64,000 nt of DNA from Zoogloea sp041911615 (GCF_041911615.1 NZ_JAYROR010000015.1:62001-126000); one strand, 5' to 3'; shown: positions 51,193 through 60,353, counted from the first letter of the stretch. Notes: generated by a model not told the origin, from the sequence alone. Numbers and translations are program-made.

Positions 51193-52699
51193 CATGAACG
51201 AACGGCCGGGATTTGGCGCCGTCGAGCGGGATTTTTCCGGTGTGGACAAGCGGCGCCTGATCGCCGCCCTGGGGCGGGTGTTGCCGCCCGCCGGCCTACT
51301 CCACGACCTCGAAGATCTGCGCCCCTACGAGTGCGACGGCATGTCGGCCCTGCGCCAGGTGCCGATGGTGGTGGCGCTGCCCGAGACCGAGGCGCAGGTG
51401 GTGGCGATCCTGAAGATCTGTGCCGCCCAGAGCGTGCCGGTGGTGGCGCGGGGCGCGGGCACCGGGCTCTCCGGCGGGGCGCAGCCGCACAAGTTCGGAT
51501 TGGTGCTGTCCCTGGCGCGCTTCAAGAAGATCATCAAGATCGACGCCCACGCCCGTCGCGCGGTGGTGCAGCCGGGGGTGCGCAATCTGGCGATTTCGGA
51601 GGCCGCGGCTCCCTTCGGGCTGTATTACGCACCCGATCCGTCGTCCCAGATCGCCTGCACCATCGGCGGCAATGTGGCCGAGAACTCGGGCGGCGTGCAT
51701 TGCCTCAAGTACGGGCTGACCATCCACAACCTGCTCAAGGTGCGCGGGGTCACCATCGACGGCGAGATCGTCGAGTTCGGCAGCCTCGCGCTGGATGCGC
51801 CGGGCTACGATCTGCTGCCGCTGGTCACCGGCTCCGAGGGGATGCTGGCGGTGGTCACCGAGGTGACCGTCAAGCTCACGCCCAAGCCGCAACTGGCCCA
51901 GTGCGTGCTGGCGGCCTTCGACGACGTGGTGAAGGCCGGCGACGCGGTGGCGGCGGTGATCGCGGCGGGCATCATCCCGGCCGGGCTGGAGATGATGGAC
52001 CAGCCGGCCACCGCAGCGGTGGAGGAGTTCGTACGCGCCGGCTATCCGCTCGATGCCCAGGCGATCCTGCTGTGCGAATCCGACGGTACGCCCGAGGAGG
52101 TGGCCGAGGAGATCGCCCGCGTGAGCGCGATCCTCGAAGCCAGCGGCGCCACCGAGGTGCGCGTGTCGCGCGACGAAGCCGAGCGGCTGCGCTTCTGGGC
52201 CGGCCGCAAGGCGGCGTTTCCGGCGGCGGGGCGGATCTCGCCCGATTACTACTGCATGGACGGCACGATCCCGCGCAAGCGCCTGGGCGAGATGCTCAGG
52301 GCCATCCAGCAGATGGAGAAGAAGTACGCGATGCGCTGCATCAACGTGTTTCATGCCGGCGACGGCAATCTGCATCCGCTGATCCTGTTCGACGCCAACA
52401 AGCCCGGCGACCAGGCCACGGCAGAGGCCTTCGGGGCCGAAATCCTGGAGTTGTCGGTGGCGCTGGGCGGCACCATCACCGGCGAGCACGGCGTGGGCAT
52501 CGAGAAGATCAACCAGATGTGCAGCCAGTTCGCGCCCCCCGAGCTCGACATGTTCCACCGGGTCAAGGCGGCCTTCGATCCGGAAGGGCTGCTCAATCCG
52601 GGCAAGGCGATCCCGACCCTCAACCGCTGCGCCGAATATGGCCGCGAGCGGATGGGCGGTGGGGTGCCCGAGGCGCATCCGGGCCTCCCGCGTTTCTGA
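51185..52699 (+). CDS. glcD: Glycolate oxidase subunit GlcD (FAD-linked)
   Basis: FAD-binding catalytic subunit (504 aa) oxidising glycolate (also D-lactate in some cases) to glyoxylate. FAD PCMH motifs: VPVVARGAGTGLSGGAQP and SQIACTIGGNVAENSGGVHCLKYGLT, then VTGSEGMLAVVTEV. C-terminal FAD-linked oxidase cap with HAGDGNLHPLILFD and GGTITGEHGVGIEK. AGGAGG precedes ATG 51185, which overlaps the regulator's stop by 8 bases; a second ATG nine bases on is possible. Part of glcD-(small ORF)-glcE-glcF. Confidence 0.96.
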   Translation: MGDMNERPGFGAVERDFSGVDKRRLIAALGRVLPPAGLLHDLEDLRPYECDGMSALRQVPMVVALPETEAQVVAILKICAAQSVPVVARGAGTGLSGGAQPHKFGLVLSLARFKKIIKIDAHARRAVVQPGVRNLAISEAAAPFGLYYAPDPSSQIACTIGGNVAENSGGVHCLKYGLTIHNLLKVRGVTIDGEIVEFGSLALDAPGYDLLPLVTGSEGMLAVVTEVTVKLTPKPQLAQCVLAAFDDVVKAGDAVAAVIAAGIIPAGLEMMDQPATAAVEEFVRAGYPLDAQAILLCESDGTPEEVAEEIARVSAILEASGATEVRVSRDEAERLRFWAGRKAAFPAAGRISPDYYCMDGTIPRKRLGEMLRAIQQMEKKYAMRCINVFHAGDGNLHPLILFDANKPGDQATAEAFGAEILELSVALGGTITGEHGVGIEKINQMCSQFAPPELDMFHRVKAAFDPEGLLNPGKAIPTLNRCAEYGRERMGGGVPEAHPGLPRF

Positions 52700-52709
52700 G
52701 GGGCGGCGG

Positions 52710-52871
52710 ATGGAAACGATTTCCGAAGGGTGGCTGCAGTTCCTGTTCGTCGCGGTGCCGGTGCTGTCGCTGATCGGCACGTGGATGGGGCTGCGTACCG
52801 CTGGCCGGCTGGCCGAGCGTCGCAAGAAGGAGGAGGGCGAGCGTGAGCGAGCAGGTTCAGGCATGGAGTGA
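52710..52871 (+). CDS. Possible small membrane protein between glcD and glcE
   Basis: Short reading frame of 53 codons (METISEGWLQFLFVAVPVLS...) with one hydrophobic segment (residues 9-28), a GLRTAGRLAERRKKEEGERER basic/acidic tail and a GAGGGGCGG sequence before the ATG. It overlaps the glcE start by 29 bases. It would be a single-pass membrane peptide and might help recruit GlcDEF to the membrane. Codon use is like the neighbours, but no family is recognised and it could be chance. Confidence 0.4.
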   Translation: METISEGWLQFLFVAVPVLSLIGTWMGLRTAGRLAERRKKEEGERERAGSGME

Positions 52872-53907
52872 GCGCATTCGCGAGGCGTCGGCGCAGGGGC
52901 GGGCGCTGCGTATCCGGGGCGGCGGAACCAAGGATTTCTATGGCCGACCGGTGGCGGGCGAGGTGCTGGACACCACCGCCCACGCCGGTGTGGTGAGCTA
53001 TGAACCGAGCGAGCTGGTGGTGACGGTGCGCGCCGGTACCCGCCTGGCAGACGTCGAAGCGCTACTCGCCGGCAGCGGTCAGATGCTGGCTTTCGAGCCG
53101 CCGCACTTTGGCGCCGGTGGCACCGTCGGCGGCTGCGTGGCGGCGGGGCTTGCCGGCCCAAGGCGGGCGACGGCGGGCGGCGTGCGGGATTTCGTCCTCG
53201 GCGCGAAGCTCATCGACGGGCGCGGCGACGTACTCAAGTTCGGTGGCGAGGTGATGAAGAATGTTGCCGGCTACGACGTGTCGCGTTTCCTCGCGGGGAG
53301 CCTCGGCACCCTCGGGCTGATCGTGGAGCTATCGCTCAAGGTGCTGCCGCGGCCGGTAACGGAGGCCACGCTGCGCTTCGCGCTGGACGAGGCCGCGGCC
53401 CTGCATCGGCTCAACCAGTGGGCTGGCCAGCCCCTGCCGCTGTCGGCCAGCGTCTGGCAGGACGGGGTGCTGCATCTGCGGTTGTCGGGCGCGGGGGCGG
53501 CGGTCGATGCCGCAATCGCGCGGCTCGGGGGCGAACGCCTGGACGATGCCGAGGCTGACGTGCTGTGGCGCGGGCTGCGGGATCATCGTGCCGGCTTCTT
53601 CGAAGGCGCGGCGCCGCTGTGGCGCCTGTCGGTGCCGAGCGACGCACTGGCGGTGGCGCTGCCCGGCGCGCAACTGGTGGAGTGGGGCGGTGCCCAGCGC
53701 TGGCTGCGCTCCGCGGCGCCCGCGAGCGAGATCCGCCCCCGCGTGGCGGCCCTCGGCGGCCATGCCACGCTGTTCCGCGGCGGCACGGGCGGCGAAGAGG
53801 TTTTTCATCCGCTGCCGGCGCCGCTGGTGGCCCTGCAGCGCAAGCTGAAGCATGCCTTCGACCCGGCCGGCATCTTCGGCCCGGGTCGTCTCCACGCCGG
53901 TCTTTGA
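52843..53907 (+). CDS. glcE: Glycolate oxidase subunit GlcE
   Basis: FAD-binding subunit of 354 aa for glycolate oxidase. The N-terminal PCMH-type domain has LRIRGGGTKDFYG, VTVRAGTRLADVEALLAGSGQMLAFEPP, FGAGGTVGGCVAAGLAGPRR and FGGEVMKNVAGYDVSRFLAGSLGTLG. The C-terminal part is shorter than in GlcD. GTG start with an excellent AAGGAGGAGG site. It lies between glcD and glcF with a 3-base gap to glcF. Confidence 0.95.
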   Translation: MSEQVQAWSERIREASAQGRALRIRGGGTKDFYGRPVAGEVLDTTAHAGVVSYEPSELVVTVRAGTRLADVEALLAGSGQMLAFEPPHFGAGGTVGGCVAAGLAGPRRATAGGVRDFVLGAKLIDGRGDVLKFGGEVMKNVAGYDVSRFLAGSLGTLGLIVELSLKVLPRPVTEATLRFALDEAAALHRLNQWAGQPLPLSASVWQDGVLHLRLSGAGAAVDAAIARLGGERLDDAEADVLWRGLRDHRAGFFEGAAPLWRLSVPSDALAVALPGAQLVEWGGAQRWLRSAAPASEIRPRVAALGGHATLFRGGTGGEEVFHPLPAPLVALQRKLKHAFDPAGIFGPGRLHAGL

Positions 53908-53910
53908 GCC

Positions 53911-55158
53911 ATGCAGACCCATCTCGCCGACTTCATCCGTGACACGCCCGAGGGCCGCGAGGCCGAAGCCATCCTGCGCAAATGCGTGCACTGCGGTTTC
54001 TGCACCGCGACCTGCCCGACCTATCAATTGCTCGGCGACGAGCTCGATGGTCCGCGCGGGCGCATCTACCTGATCAAGCAGGTGCTCGAGGGCGAGCGCG
54101 CCACCGAGAAGACGCGTTTGCATCTCGACCGCTGTCTCACCTGCCGGGCCTGCGAGACGACCTGTCCGTCGGGCGTGGAGTACGGCCGGCTGGCCGACAT
54201 CGGGCGTGATGTCGTGGAGCGGCAGGTGCCCCGTCGCGGCACCGATCAGCTCAAGCGGGCGGCCTTGCGGGCCTTCGTGCCGCGCAGCGGGGTTTTCGGG
54301 GCGGCGCTGGGGCTCGGGCGCAGCGTCAGGCCATTGTTGCCGCGGGTGCTCGCCGAGAAGGTCCAGTCCGCGGAACCTGCGGGGCACTGGCCGCGCCCGC
54401 GCCATCCGCGACGCATGATCGCCCTGGCCGGCTGCGTCCAGCCGGCGATGCGACCGGCGATCAATGCGGCGACCGCCCGGGTTCTCGACCGGCTCGGGAT
54501 CTCGCTGATGGAGCAGCCCGGCGCCGGTTGTTGCGGCGCGGTACGCTTCCATCTGCACGATCAGGACGGCGGCCGTGACGACGCCCGCCGCAACATCGAC
54601 GCCTGGTGGCCGGCCGTGGTCGGGGACGAGGTCGAGGCGATCGTCGTCACCGCCTCCGGTTGTGGCGTGCAGGTCAAGGATTACGGCCATTTGCTGCGCG
54701 GCGATCCGGCCTACGCCGGGAAGGCGGCGCGCATCGCCGCGCTCGCCCGCGACGTGTCGGAGGTGATCGCCGCCGAGGCCGATGCGCTCGGCGTGCTGCT
54801 GGCAGCCGGGCGCGGCGACGGAGTGGGCGGACGGATCGCGTTTCACGCCCCGTGCAGCCTTCAGCACGGCCAGAAGATCCGAGGCGTGGTCGAAGGGCTG
54901 CTGCGTGCCGCCGGTTACGCGCTGACCCCCGTGCGCGACGCACACCTGTGCTGCGGTTCGGCGGGCACGTATGCGCTCCTGCAGCCCGAACTTTCCGCCC
55001 AGCTTAGGGACGACAAACTTGACGCCCTGCAGGCGGAGGGCGCCCAATGCATCGTTTCGGCTAATGTTGGCTGCATTGAACATCTTGCGACTGCAGCGCG
55101 CATTCCGATACGACATTGGATTGAGCTGATTGATGAAAAAATCACGAAATCGGCTTGA
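53911..55158 (+). CDS. glcF: Glycolate oxidase iron-sulfur subunit GlcF
   Basis: Electron-transfer subunit of 415 aa. Two [4Fe-4S] motifs: Cys25, 28, 31, 35 and Cys75, 78, 81, 85. Two CCG domains follow (GAGCCGAVRFHLH near 209 and LCCGSAGTYALL near 348). It passes electrons from GlcD/GlcE to the quinone pool. Last gene of the operon; no clear terminator follows before the PP2C gene's leader. Confidence 0.96.
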   Translation: MQTHLADFIRDTPEGREAEAILRKCVHCGFCTATCPTYQLLGDELDGPRGRIYLIKQVLEGERATEKTRLHLDRCLTCRACETTCPSGVEYGRLADIGRDVVERQVPRRGTDQLKRAALRAFVPRSGVFGAALGLGRSVRPLLPRVLAEKVQSAEPAGHWPRPRHPRRMIALAGCVQPAMRPAINAATARVLDRLGISLMEQPGAGCCGAVRFHLHDQDGGRDDARRNIDAWWPAVVGDEVEAIVVTASGCGVQVKDYGHLLRGDPAYAGKAARIAALARDVSEVIAAEADALGVLLAAGRGDGVGGRIAFHAPCSLQHGQKIRGVVEGLLRAAGYALTPVRDAHLCCGSAGTYALLQPELSAQLRDDKLDALQAEGAQCIVSANVGCIEHLATAARIPIRHWIELIDEKITKSA

Positions 55159-55172
55159 AAGCGTCCAGGGGT

Positions 55173-55186
55173 CTTTAGTACTAAAG
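55173..55186. promoter_or_regulatory. Perfect 14-base palindrome between glcF and the PP2C gene
   Basis: CTTTAGTACTAAAG is a perfect palindrome in an unusually AT-rich 206-base gap. A TTGAAA at 55155-55160 could serve as a -35 with a -10 over the palindrome, so it might be an operator. No gene is seen in the gap. Confidence 0.4.
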
Positions 55187-55364
55187 GAATAAACGGTTAA
55201 ACTTCGTCAATCGAATTTCGTGAATGTGGGACGGAGTGTTTTTGTGAGCGGGAGCGGGGTTGCGTTGGACTCGACGGTCATGCTGCGTTCGGCGGGCGTT
55301 TGCCGCGCTGTCGTCCGTTTGCGTCGTGCAAGCGCTGTTCGTGTCGTGCTGACTTTCTGATTTC

Positions 55365-56210
55365 ATGTTGAATCCGACGCTTTCGCCTCTCTCCGCCCCC
55401 GATTCGGTCACCGGCAAGAAGCGCTACCAGGCTGAAGCCTGCGTGGCCAAGCACACCGGCGACCGCACCGAGCAGCAGGATCGTGCTGCCGTCTTCGCCC
55501 ATCCCACCCGCAAGGGCACGCTGATGGCCGTGCTGGCCGACGGCATGGGGGGGCATTCGGGCGGCGCGATGGCGGCCGAGCAGGTAGTGCTCAAGGCCAA
55601 GCAGAATTTCGAAGCCTTCGCGCCTGCCTCCGAGAGCGCCCCCGATCTGCTGCGTAGCGTGATCGACGAGGCGCATATCGTCATCAAGCTCACCCGCTTC
55701 ACCAGCGAGCAGGATCCGCACAGTACCGCCGTGGTGTTCATGATGCAGCCCGATCGTGCCGACTGGGCGCACTGCGGCGATTCGCGTTTCTACCATTTCC
55801 GTCGCGGCACGCTGGTTACCCGCAGCGTCGATCACTCGCTCGTCGAGGAGCTCGTGCGCAAGGGCCGGCTCGACGCCGAGGGGGCGCTGCGCCATCCCAA
55901 CCGTAACGTGCTGCTGTCGTGCCTCGGGTCCGAGCGCGAACCGCGCGTGGACATTGGCCACGCTTCGCCGCTGGTGGGCGGCGACGCTTTCCTGCTGTGC
56001 TCCGATGGCCTGTGGGCCTACATCTCGGAAGAAGAAATGGGGCAGATTCTCGCGACCCAGTCGCCGCGCGATGCCGCATCGGCACTCATCGAACTGGCCC
56101 GTCAGCGCGCCAAGGGGGGTGGCGACAACATCTCGCTTGCCATCGTGAAGCTGGTCGAGGTGGCGCCCAAGGCGCCGCCGCGCAACGATTTTCCCAAGCT
56201 GGGCGGCTGA
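55365..56210 (+). CDS. PP2C-type protein phosphatase
   Basis: Serine/threonine phosphatase of 281 aa, PPM family. Metal-binding motifs are EQQDRAAVFAHP, MAVLADGMGGHSGGAMAAE, WAHCGDSRFYHFRRG, LLCSDGLWAY and GGGDNISLAIVKL. It lacks a transmembrane helix. PP2C phosphatases usually act against a partner serine/threonine kinase, but no such kinase gene is adjacent. It is followed by a terminator shared with the convergent corA gene. Confidence 0.93.
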   Translation: MLNPTLSPLSAPDSVTGKKRYQAEACVAKHTGDRTEQQDRAAVFAHPTRKGTLMAVLADGMGGHSGGAMAAEQVVLKAKQNFEAFAPASESAPDLLRSVIDEAHIVIKLTRFTSEQDPHSTAVVFMMQPDRADWAHCGDSRFYHFRRGTLVTRSVDHSLVEELVRKGRLDAEGALRHPNRNVLLSCLGSEREPRVDIGHASPLVGGDAFLLCSDGLWAYISEEEMGQILATQSPRDAASALIELARQRAKGGGDNISLAIVKLVEVAPKAPPRNDFPKLGG

Positions 56211-56213
56211 TCG

Positions 56214-56243
56214 AAAAAAGGCTCCACCATGGAGCCTTTTTTT
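56214..56243. terminator. Bidirectional terminator between the PP2C gene and corA
   Basis: AAAAAAGGCTCCA pairs with TGGAGCCTTTTTT around a CCA loop; A- and T-runs on both sides suit both convergent genes. Confidence 0.9.
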
Positions 56244-56262
56244 ATGCGGACGGGCGGCCCGG

Positions 56263-57345
56263 TCAGCGGGTCTTGAGCCAGTTGCGCCGCCAGAACGACG
56301 CCGCCATCAACAGTGCGGCACCCAGCATCATCCCGATCGCGATCCAGAATCCGTCCTTTTCGCCCAGCAGTGGCATCGTCTGGAAGTTCATCCCGAAAAT
56401 CCCGGCGATCAGCGTGGCCGGCATGAAGAGCGTGGTCAGCACGGTGAGGATGCGCACCTCGGTGTTCAGCCGGTTGCTGACGCTGGACAGGTAGATGTCG
56501 AGCAAGTCGGCAAGCAGATCGCGTACGGATTCGAGCGACTCGAGCACGTGCACCGTGTGGTCGTAGATGTCGCGCAGGTATAGACGAGTGTCGGCGGTGA
56601 AGAAACCGTTGTCGGCGCGCGCCAGCGTGTTGAGGATTTCTCGCAGTGGCCACACCGCGCGGCGCAGAATCAGCGCTTCGTGCTTGACCCGGTTGATCTC
56701 GGCGAGCAGGGTCGGATTAGGGCGCGAGAGGGCTTCGTCCTCGAGGTCTTCGGCCATGTCGGCGAGGTTGTCGAGCATCACGAAGTAGCGGTCGACCAGG
56801 GTGTCGAGGATGGCGTAGGCGAGGTAGTCGGTGCCGTGGGCGCGCATGGCGCCGTGTTCGGCCCGCAGCCGCTCGCGCACGGCCTCGAAGGCGCCGGTCG
56901 GACGCTCCTGGAAGGTGAGGACGAAATTGCGGCCGAGCACGATGCTGACCTGGTCCGAGGTGAGACTGCGAGTTTCTGGGTCGAATTCGAAGCAACGGGC
57001 GACGATGAAGAGATAGTCGGCGTATTCGTCGCTCTTGGGCCGCTGCTGGGTGTTGAGGACGTCTTCCTGGACCAGCGGGTGAAGTTTGAAACGGCGGCCG
57101 ATCTCGGCCATCACCGCCGGATCGTGCAGCCCGTAGACGTTGAGCCACATCTTTTCGCGGCTGGCGTGATGGGCGCGGGAGGCTTCGAGATCGTCGAAAC
57201 GGGTCTCGGTGAGGCCGTGGCTGTCGTATTCGATCAGGGTGATGCTGGGCTTATCGGTTTTGACTTCGCCGATATGCACGAGCGACCCTGGGGGTAACCC
57301 TAACTTTCGGGTTGGGCGGGCACGTTTCTTGTTAGACTTTCGCAT
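56263..57345 (-). CDS. corA: CorA-type magnesium/cobalt transporter
   Basis: Channel of 360 aa: a large cytoplasmic N-terminal domain (1-290) followed by two C-terminal membrane helices. The YGMNF-type signature is present as GIFGMNFQTMP after the first helix. LNVYGLHDPAVMAEIGRRFKLHPLVQEDVLNTQQRPK is typical of the cytoplasmic domain. I prefer ATG 57345 with an AGGA site; TTG 57360 would add five residues. It is divergent from pntAA. Confidence 0.93.
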   Translation of the reverse strand: MRKSNKKRARPTRKLGLPPGSLVHIGEVKTDKPSITLIEYDSHGLTETRFDDLEASRAHHASREKMWLNVYGLHDPAVMAEIGRRFKLHPLVQEDVLNTQQRPKSDEYADYLFIVARCFEFDPETRSLTSDQVSIVLGRNFVLTFQERPTGAFEAVRERLRAEHGAMRAHGTDYLAYAILDTLVDRYFVMLDNLADMAEDLEDEALSRPNPTLLAEINRVKHEALILRRAVWPLREILNTLARADNGFFTADTRLYLRDIYDHTVHVLESLESVRDLLADLLDIYLSSVSNRLNTEVRILTVLTTLFMPATLIAGIFGMNFQTMPLLGEKDGFWIAIGMMLGAALLMAASFWRRNWLKTR

Positions 57346-57448
57346 CTTGATCCTGATCAATGGCTGATTTAGCGCATTCTTAGCCGGGATTCAGCGATTT
57401 TCCCCGGTGTTTTGTGCACTTTTAACGCTTCAGGAAAAATCAAGAGTT

Positions 57449-57463
57449 GTGTCGGCGTGACAC
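57449..57463. promoter_or_regulatory. Inverted repeat in the corA-pntAA gap
   Basis: GTGTC-GGCGT-GACAC forms a perfect 5-bp inverted repeat 49 bases before the pntAA ATG. It is short and could be chance. Confidence 0.25.
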
Positions 57464-57511
57464 CCTCTCACGACGATAGCAGAAACCCAACAATTCTTAT
57501 AAGGAGGTTCC

Positions 57512-58636
57512 ATGCCTCTGGTCATCGGTGTGACCAAAGAGTCTACGCCGGGCGAGCGCCGTGTCGCGCTGGTTCCGGATGTGGCCAAGAAGTATCAAGG
57601 GCTTGGCGCGGCGCTGCTGCTTCAGGCGGGTGCCGGCGCCTCGGCTTATTTCCGCGACGAGGACTACGGCGCGCCGGAACTCGTCGGCGATGCTGCGGCA
57701 GTGCTCGGCAAGGCCGACATCGTGCTGCAGGTTCAGCCGCTGTCCCTCGAGGACATCGCCGAGCTGAAGTCCGGCGCGGTATTGGTCGGCCTGCAACAAC
57801 CGTGGTCGAGCAAGGAACGCGTCGAACTGCTCCAGAAGAAGAACATCACCTGTTTCGCTTTGGAGCTGTTGCCCCGTATTTCGCGTGCCCAGAGCATGGA
57901 TGTGCTGTCGAGCCAGGCAGCGGTGTCGGGTTACGAGTGCGCGCTGATCGCGGCCGATCACTCGCCGAAGTTCTTCCCGATGCTCACCTACGCCGCGGGG
58001 ACGATCCGCCCCGCCAAGGTGCTGGTGATCGGAGCGGGTGTCGCGGGTCTGCAGGCCATCGCCACGGCCAAGCGTCTCGGCGCGATGGTGTCGGGCTACG
58101 ACGTGCGCCCCGAAACCAAGGAGCAGATCGAGTCGCTGGGGGCCAAGTTCGTCGACACCGGCGTGTCGGCGGCTGGTGCCGGTGGCTATGCCCGCGAACT
58201 CACCGATGAGGAGAAGCGCCAGCAGGCCGACAAGCTCGGCAAGGCGATCGCCGATTGCGATGCGCTCATCACCACCGCGGCGATTCCGGGCAAGCGTGCG
58301 CCGCAGATCGTCTCCGCCGAGATGGTGGCGCGCATGAAGCCGGGTTCGATCGTCGTCGACATGGCCGCCGAGACCGGTGGCAACGTCGCCGGCACGATGG
58401 CGGGCGAGAAGACCTGGGTGGGCGAGACGCTCATCATCGGTCCGGTCAACATCCCGAGCCGCATGCCGGTGCATGCCTCCGAGATGTACGCCAAGAATCT
58501 TTTCAATTTCATCTCGCCCTTCATCAAGGACGGGGCTCTGGCCCTTGACTGGGAAGACGAGGTGCTGGCGGGTGCCTGCCTGACCCACGCGGGCGAACTG
58601 CGCCACGCGGGCGTCAAGCAGGCGCTGGGCCTGTAA
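57512..58636 (+). CDS. pntAA: NAD(P) transhydrogenase subunit alpha part 1
   Basis: NAD(H)-binding soluble domain I of the proton-translocating transhydrogenase (374 aa), here as its own polypeptide. The N-terminus VIGVTKESTPGERRVALVP, the nucleotide-binding VLVIGAGVAGLQAIATAKRLGAMVSGYDVRPETKEQIESLGA and ITTAAIPGKRAPQIV are characteristic. A perfect AAGGAGG site precedes the ATG. The enzyme couples hydride transfer from NADH to NADP+ to proton flow and supplies NADPH. First gene of the three-gene pnt operon. Confidence 0.96.
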   Translation: MPLVIGVTKESTPGERRVALVPDVAKKYQGLGAALLLQAGAGASAYFRDEDYGAPELVGDAAAVLGKADIVLQVQPLSLEDIAELKSGAVLVGLQQPWSSKERVELLQKKNITCFALELLPRISRAQSMDVLSSQAAVSGYECALIAADHSPKFFPMLTYAAGTIRPAKVLVIGAGVAGLQAIATAKRLGAMVSGYDVRPETKEQIESLGAKFVDTGVSAAGAGGYARELTDEEKRQQADKLGKAIADCDALITTAAIPGKRAPQIVSAEMVARMKPGSIVVDMAAETGGNVAGTMAGEKTWVGETLIIGPVNIPSRMPVHASEMYAKNLFNFISPFIKDGALALDWEDEVLAGACLTHAGELRHAGVKQALGL

Positions 58637-58649
58637 CCGGGAGACGATC

Positions 58650-58934
58650 ATGGATGGATTCGTTGCGCTGTATATCTTCATGCTCGCCGCCTTCACCGGT
58701 TACGAGGTGATTTCCCGCGTGCCGGTGATCCTGCACACGCCGCTGATGTCGGGTTCCAACTTCGTGCACGGCGTGGTGCTGGTGGGCGGCATGATCGCCC
58801 TCGGCCAGGCCGAGACGCCCCTCGAGCAGGCCATCGGCTTCGTCGCCGTGCTGCTGGGCGCGGCCAACGCGGCCGGCGGCTACGTGGTGACCGAGCGGAT
58901 GCTCGCGATGTTCAAGTCGAAGGAGAAGAAGTAA
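58650..58934 (+). CDS. pntAB: NAD(P) transhydrogenase subunit alpha part 2
   Basis: Membrane part of 94 aa with three helices (YIFMLAAFTGYEVISRVP, FVHGVVLVGGMIALG, AIGFVAVLLGAANAAGGYVVTERML). In split transhydrogenases this subunit plus PntB forms the proton channel. It lies 13 bases after pntAA and its stop overlaps the pntB ATG as TAATG. Confidence 0.94.
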   Translation: MDGFVALYIFMLAAFTGYEVISRVPVILHTPLMSGSNFVHGVVLVGGMIALGQAETPLEQAIGFVAVLLGAANAAGGYVVTERMLAMFKSKEKK

Positions 58935-60307
58935 TGGCTATCAAGTGGCTGATTGACGCGAGCTACTTCGTCGCCGCGGTACTGTTCATCCTCGGCCTGA
59001 AGGGCATGAGCTCGCCGGTCTCGGCGCGCAAGGGCATCATCTGGGCGGGCGTCGGCATGGTGCTCGCCACGGTGGTGACCTTCTTCACCCCGAACATGCA
59101 GAACCTGGGGTTGATGGTCCTGGCCATCGCCCTCGGTGGCGTGCTCGCCTGGTGGTCCGGCAAGAAGGTCGCGATGACCGACATGCCGCAGATGGTGGCC
59201 ATCTACAACGGCATGGGCGGCGGCGCCGCGGCGGCCATCGCGGCGGTGGAGTTCGCCCGCGGCGAGATGCACGGCACCGTGGTCACCCTGCTGGCGACGC
59301 TCGGCGCGCTGATCGGCGCGGTGTCGTTCTCGGGCTCGGTCGTGGCCTGGGCGAAGCTCCAGGGCGTGATGAAGAAAGCCTTCCGGCTGCCCGCGCAGAA
59401 TGCCGTCAACGTGGTGCTGGCCCTGGCGACCCTCGGGCTCGGCGTCGCCATCGTGGTTGCGCCGGCTATCGATCCGATGCTGGTGGGTGCGTTCTTCGTG
59501 CTCGCGCTGATCCTCGGCACCATCATCACGCTGCCGATCGGCGGAGCCGACATGCCCGTGGTGATTTCGCTGTTCAATGCCTTCACCGGCCTCGCCGTGG
59601 GCTTCGAGGGCTTTGTGATGGGCATTCCGGCGCTGATCATCGCCGGTATCGTGGTCGGCGCGGCCGGCACGCTGCTCACCCAACTGATGGCCAAGGCGAT
59701 GAACCGCCCGATCTCCAACATCCTGTTCGTGCCGATGGCTGCGGCCAGTGGCGGCGAGGCCGTCGAAGGCGAGCAGAAGGAAGTCGGCGCGATGGACGCT
59801 GCTGCCATGATGCGTTACGCCAGCAAGGTCATCATCGTGCCGGGCTACGGCATGGCGGTGGCCGGTGCCCAGCACAAGGTGTGGGAGATGACCGAACTGC
59901 TCGAAGAGGCGGGCGTCGAGGTGAGCTTCGCGATCCACCCGGTGGCGGGCCGGATGCCAGGCCACATGAACGTGCTGCTGGCCGAGGCGGGCGTGCCCTA
60001 CGAGAAGATCTTCGATCTGGAGGAAATCAATGCCGATTTCGCCCAGGCCGACGTGGCGCTGGTGATCGGGGCGAACGACGTGGTGAACCCCTCGGCGCGC
60101 ACCGACAAGTCGAGCCCGATCTACGGTATGCCGATTCTGAACGCCGACATGGCGCAGAACGTGATCGTCGTGAAGCGTGGCAAGGGCACGGGCTATTCGG
60201 GCATCGAGAATGCCTTGTTCTACAAGGACAACACCCGGTTGCTGTACGGTTCTGCCCAGCAGGCCATTGCCGAGGTGATCCAGCACGTGAAGGCGATGTC
60301 GGTCTGA
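58934..60307 (+). CDS. pntB: NAD(P) transhydrogenase subunit beta
   Basis: Protein of 457 aa with about eight membrane helices (1-260), forming the rest of the proton channel, and a C-terminal NADP(H)-binding domain (about 285-457) including IIVPGYGMAVAGAQHKVWEM, HPVAGRMPGHMNVLLAEAGV and VIGANDVVNPSARTDKSSPIYGMPI. The ATG overlaps the pntAB stop. Last gene of the operon; followed by an intrinsic terminator. Confidence 0.96.
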   Translation: MAIKWLIDASYFVAAVLFILGLKGMSSPVSARKGIIWAGVGMVLATVVTFFTPNMQNLGLMVLAIALGGVLAWWSGKKVAMTDMPQMVAIYNGMGGGAAAAIAAVEFARGEMHGTVVTLLATLGALIGAVSFSGSVVAWAKLQGVMKKAFRLPAQNAVNVVLALATLGLGVAIVVAPAIDPMLVGAFFVLALILGTIITLPIGGADMPVVISLFNAFTGLAVGFEGFVMGIPALIIAGIVVGAAGTLLTQLMAKAMNRPISNILFVPMAAASGGEAVEGEQKEVGAMDAAAMMRYASKVIIVPGYGMAVAGAQHKVWEMTELLEEAGVEVSFAIHPVAGRMPGHMNVLLAEAGVPYEKIFDLEEINADFAQADVALVIGANDVVNPSARTDKSSPIYGMPILNADMAQNVIVVKRGKGTGYSGIENALFYKDNTRLLYGSAQQAIAEVIQHVKAMSV

Positions 60308-60353
60308 ATCTCGCCCGCGCGCCCCCCCCGGGTGCGCGGCGGTTCGAAAGAAG

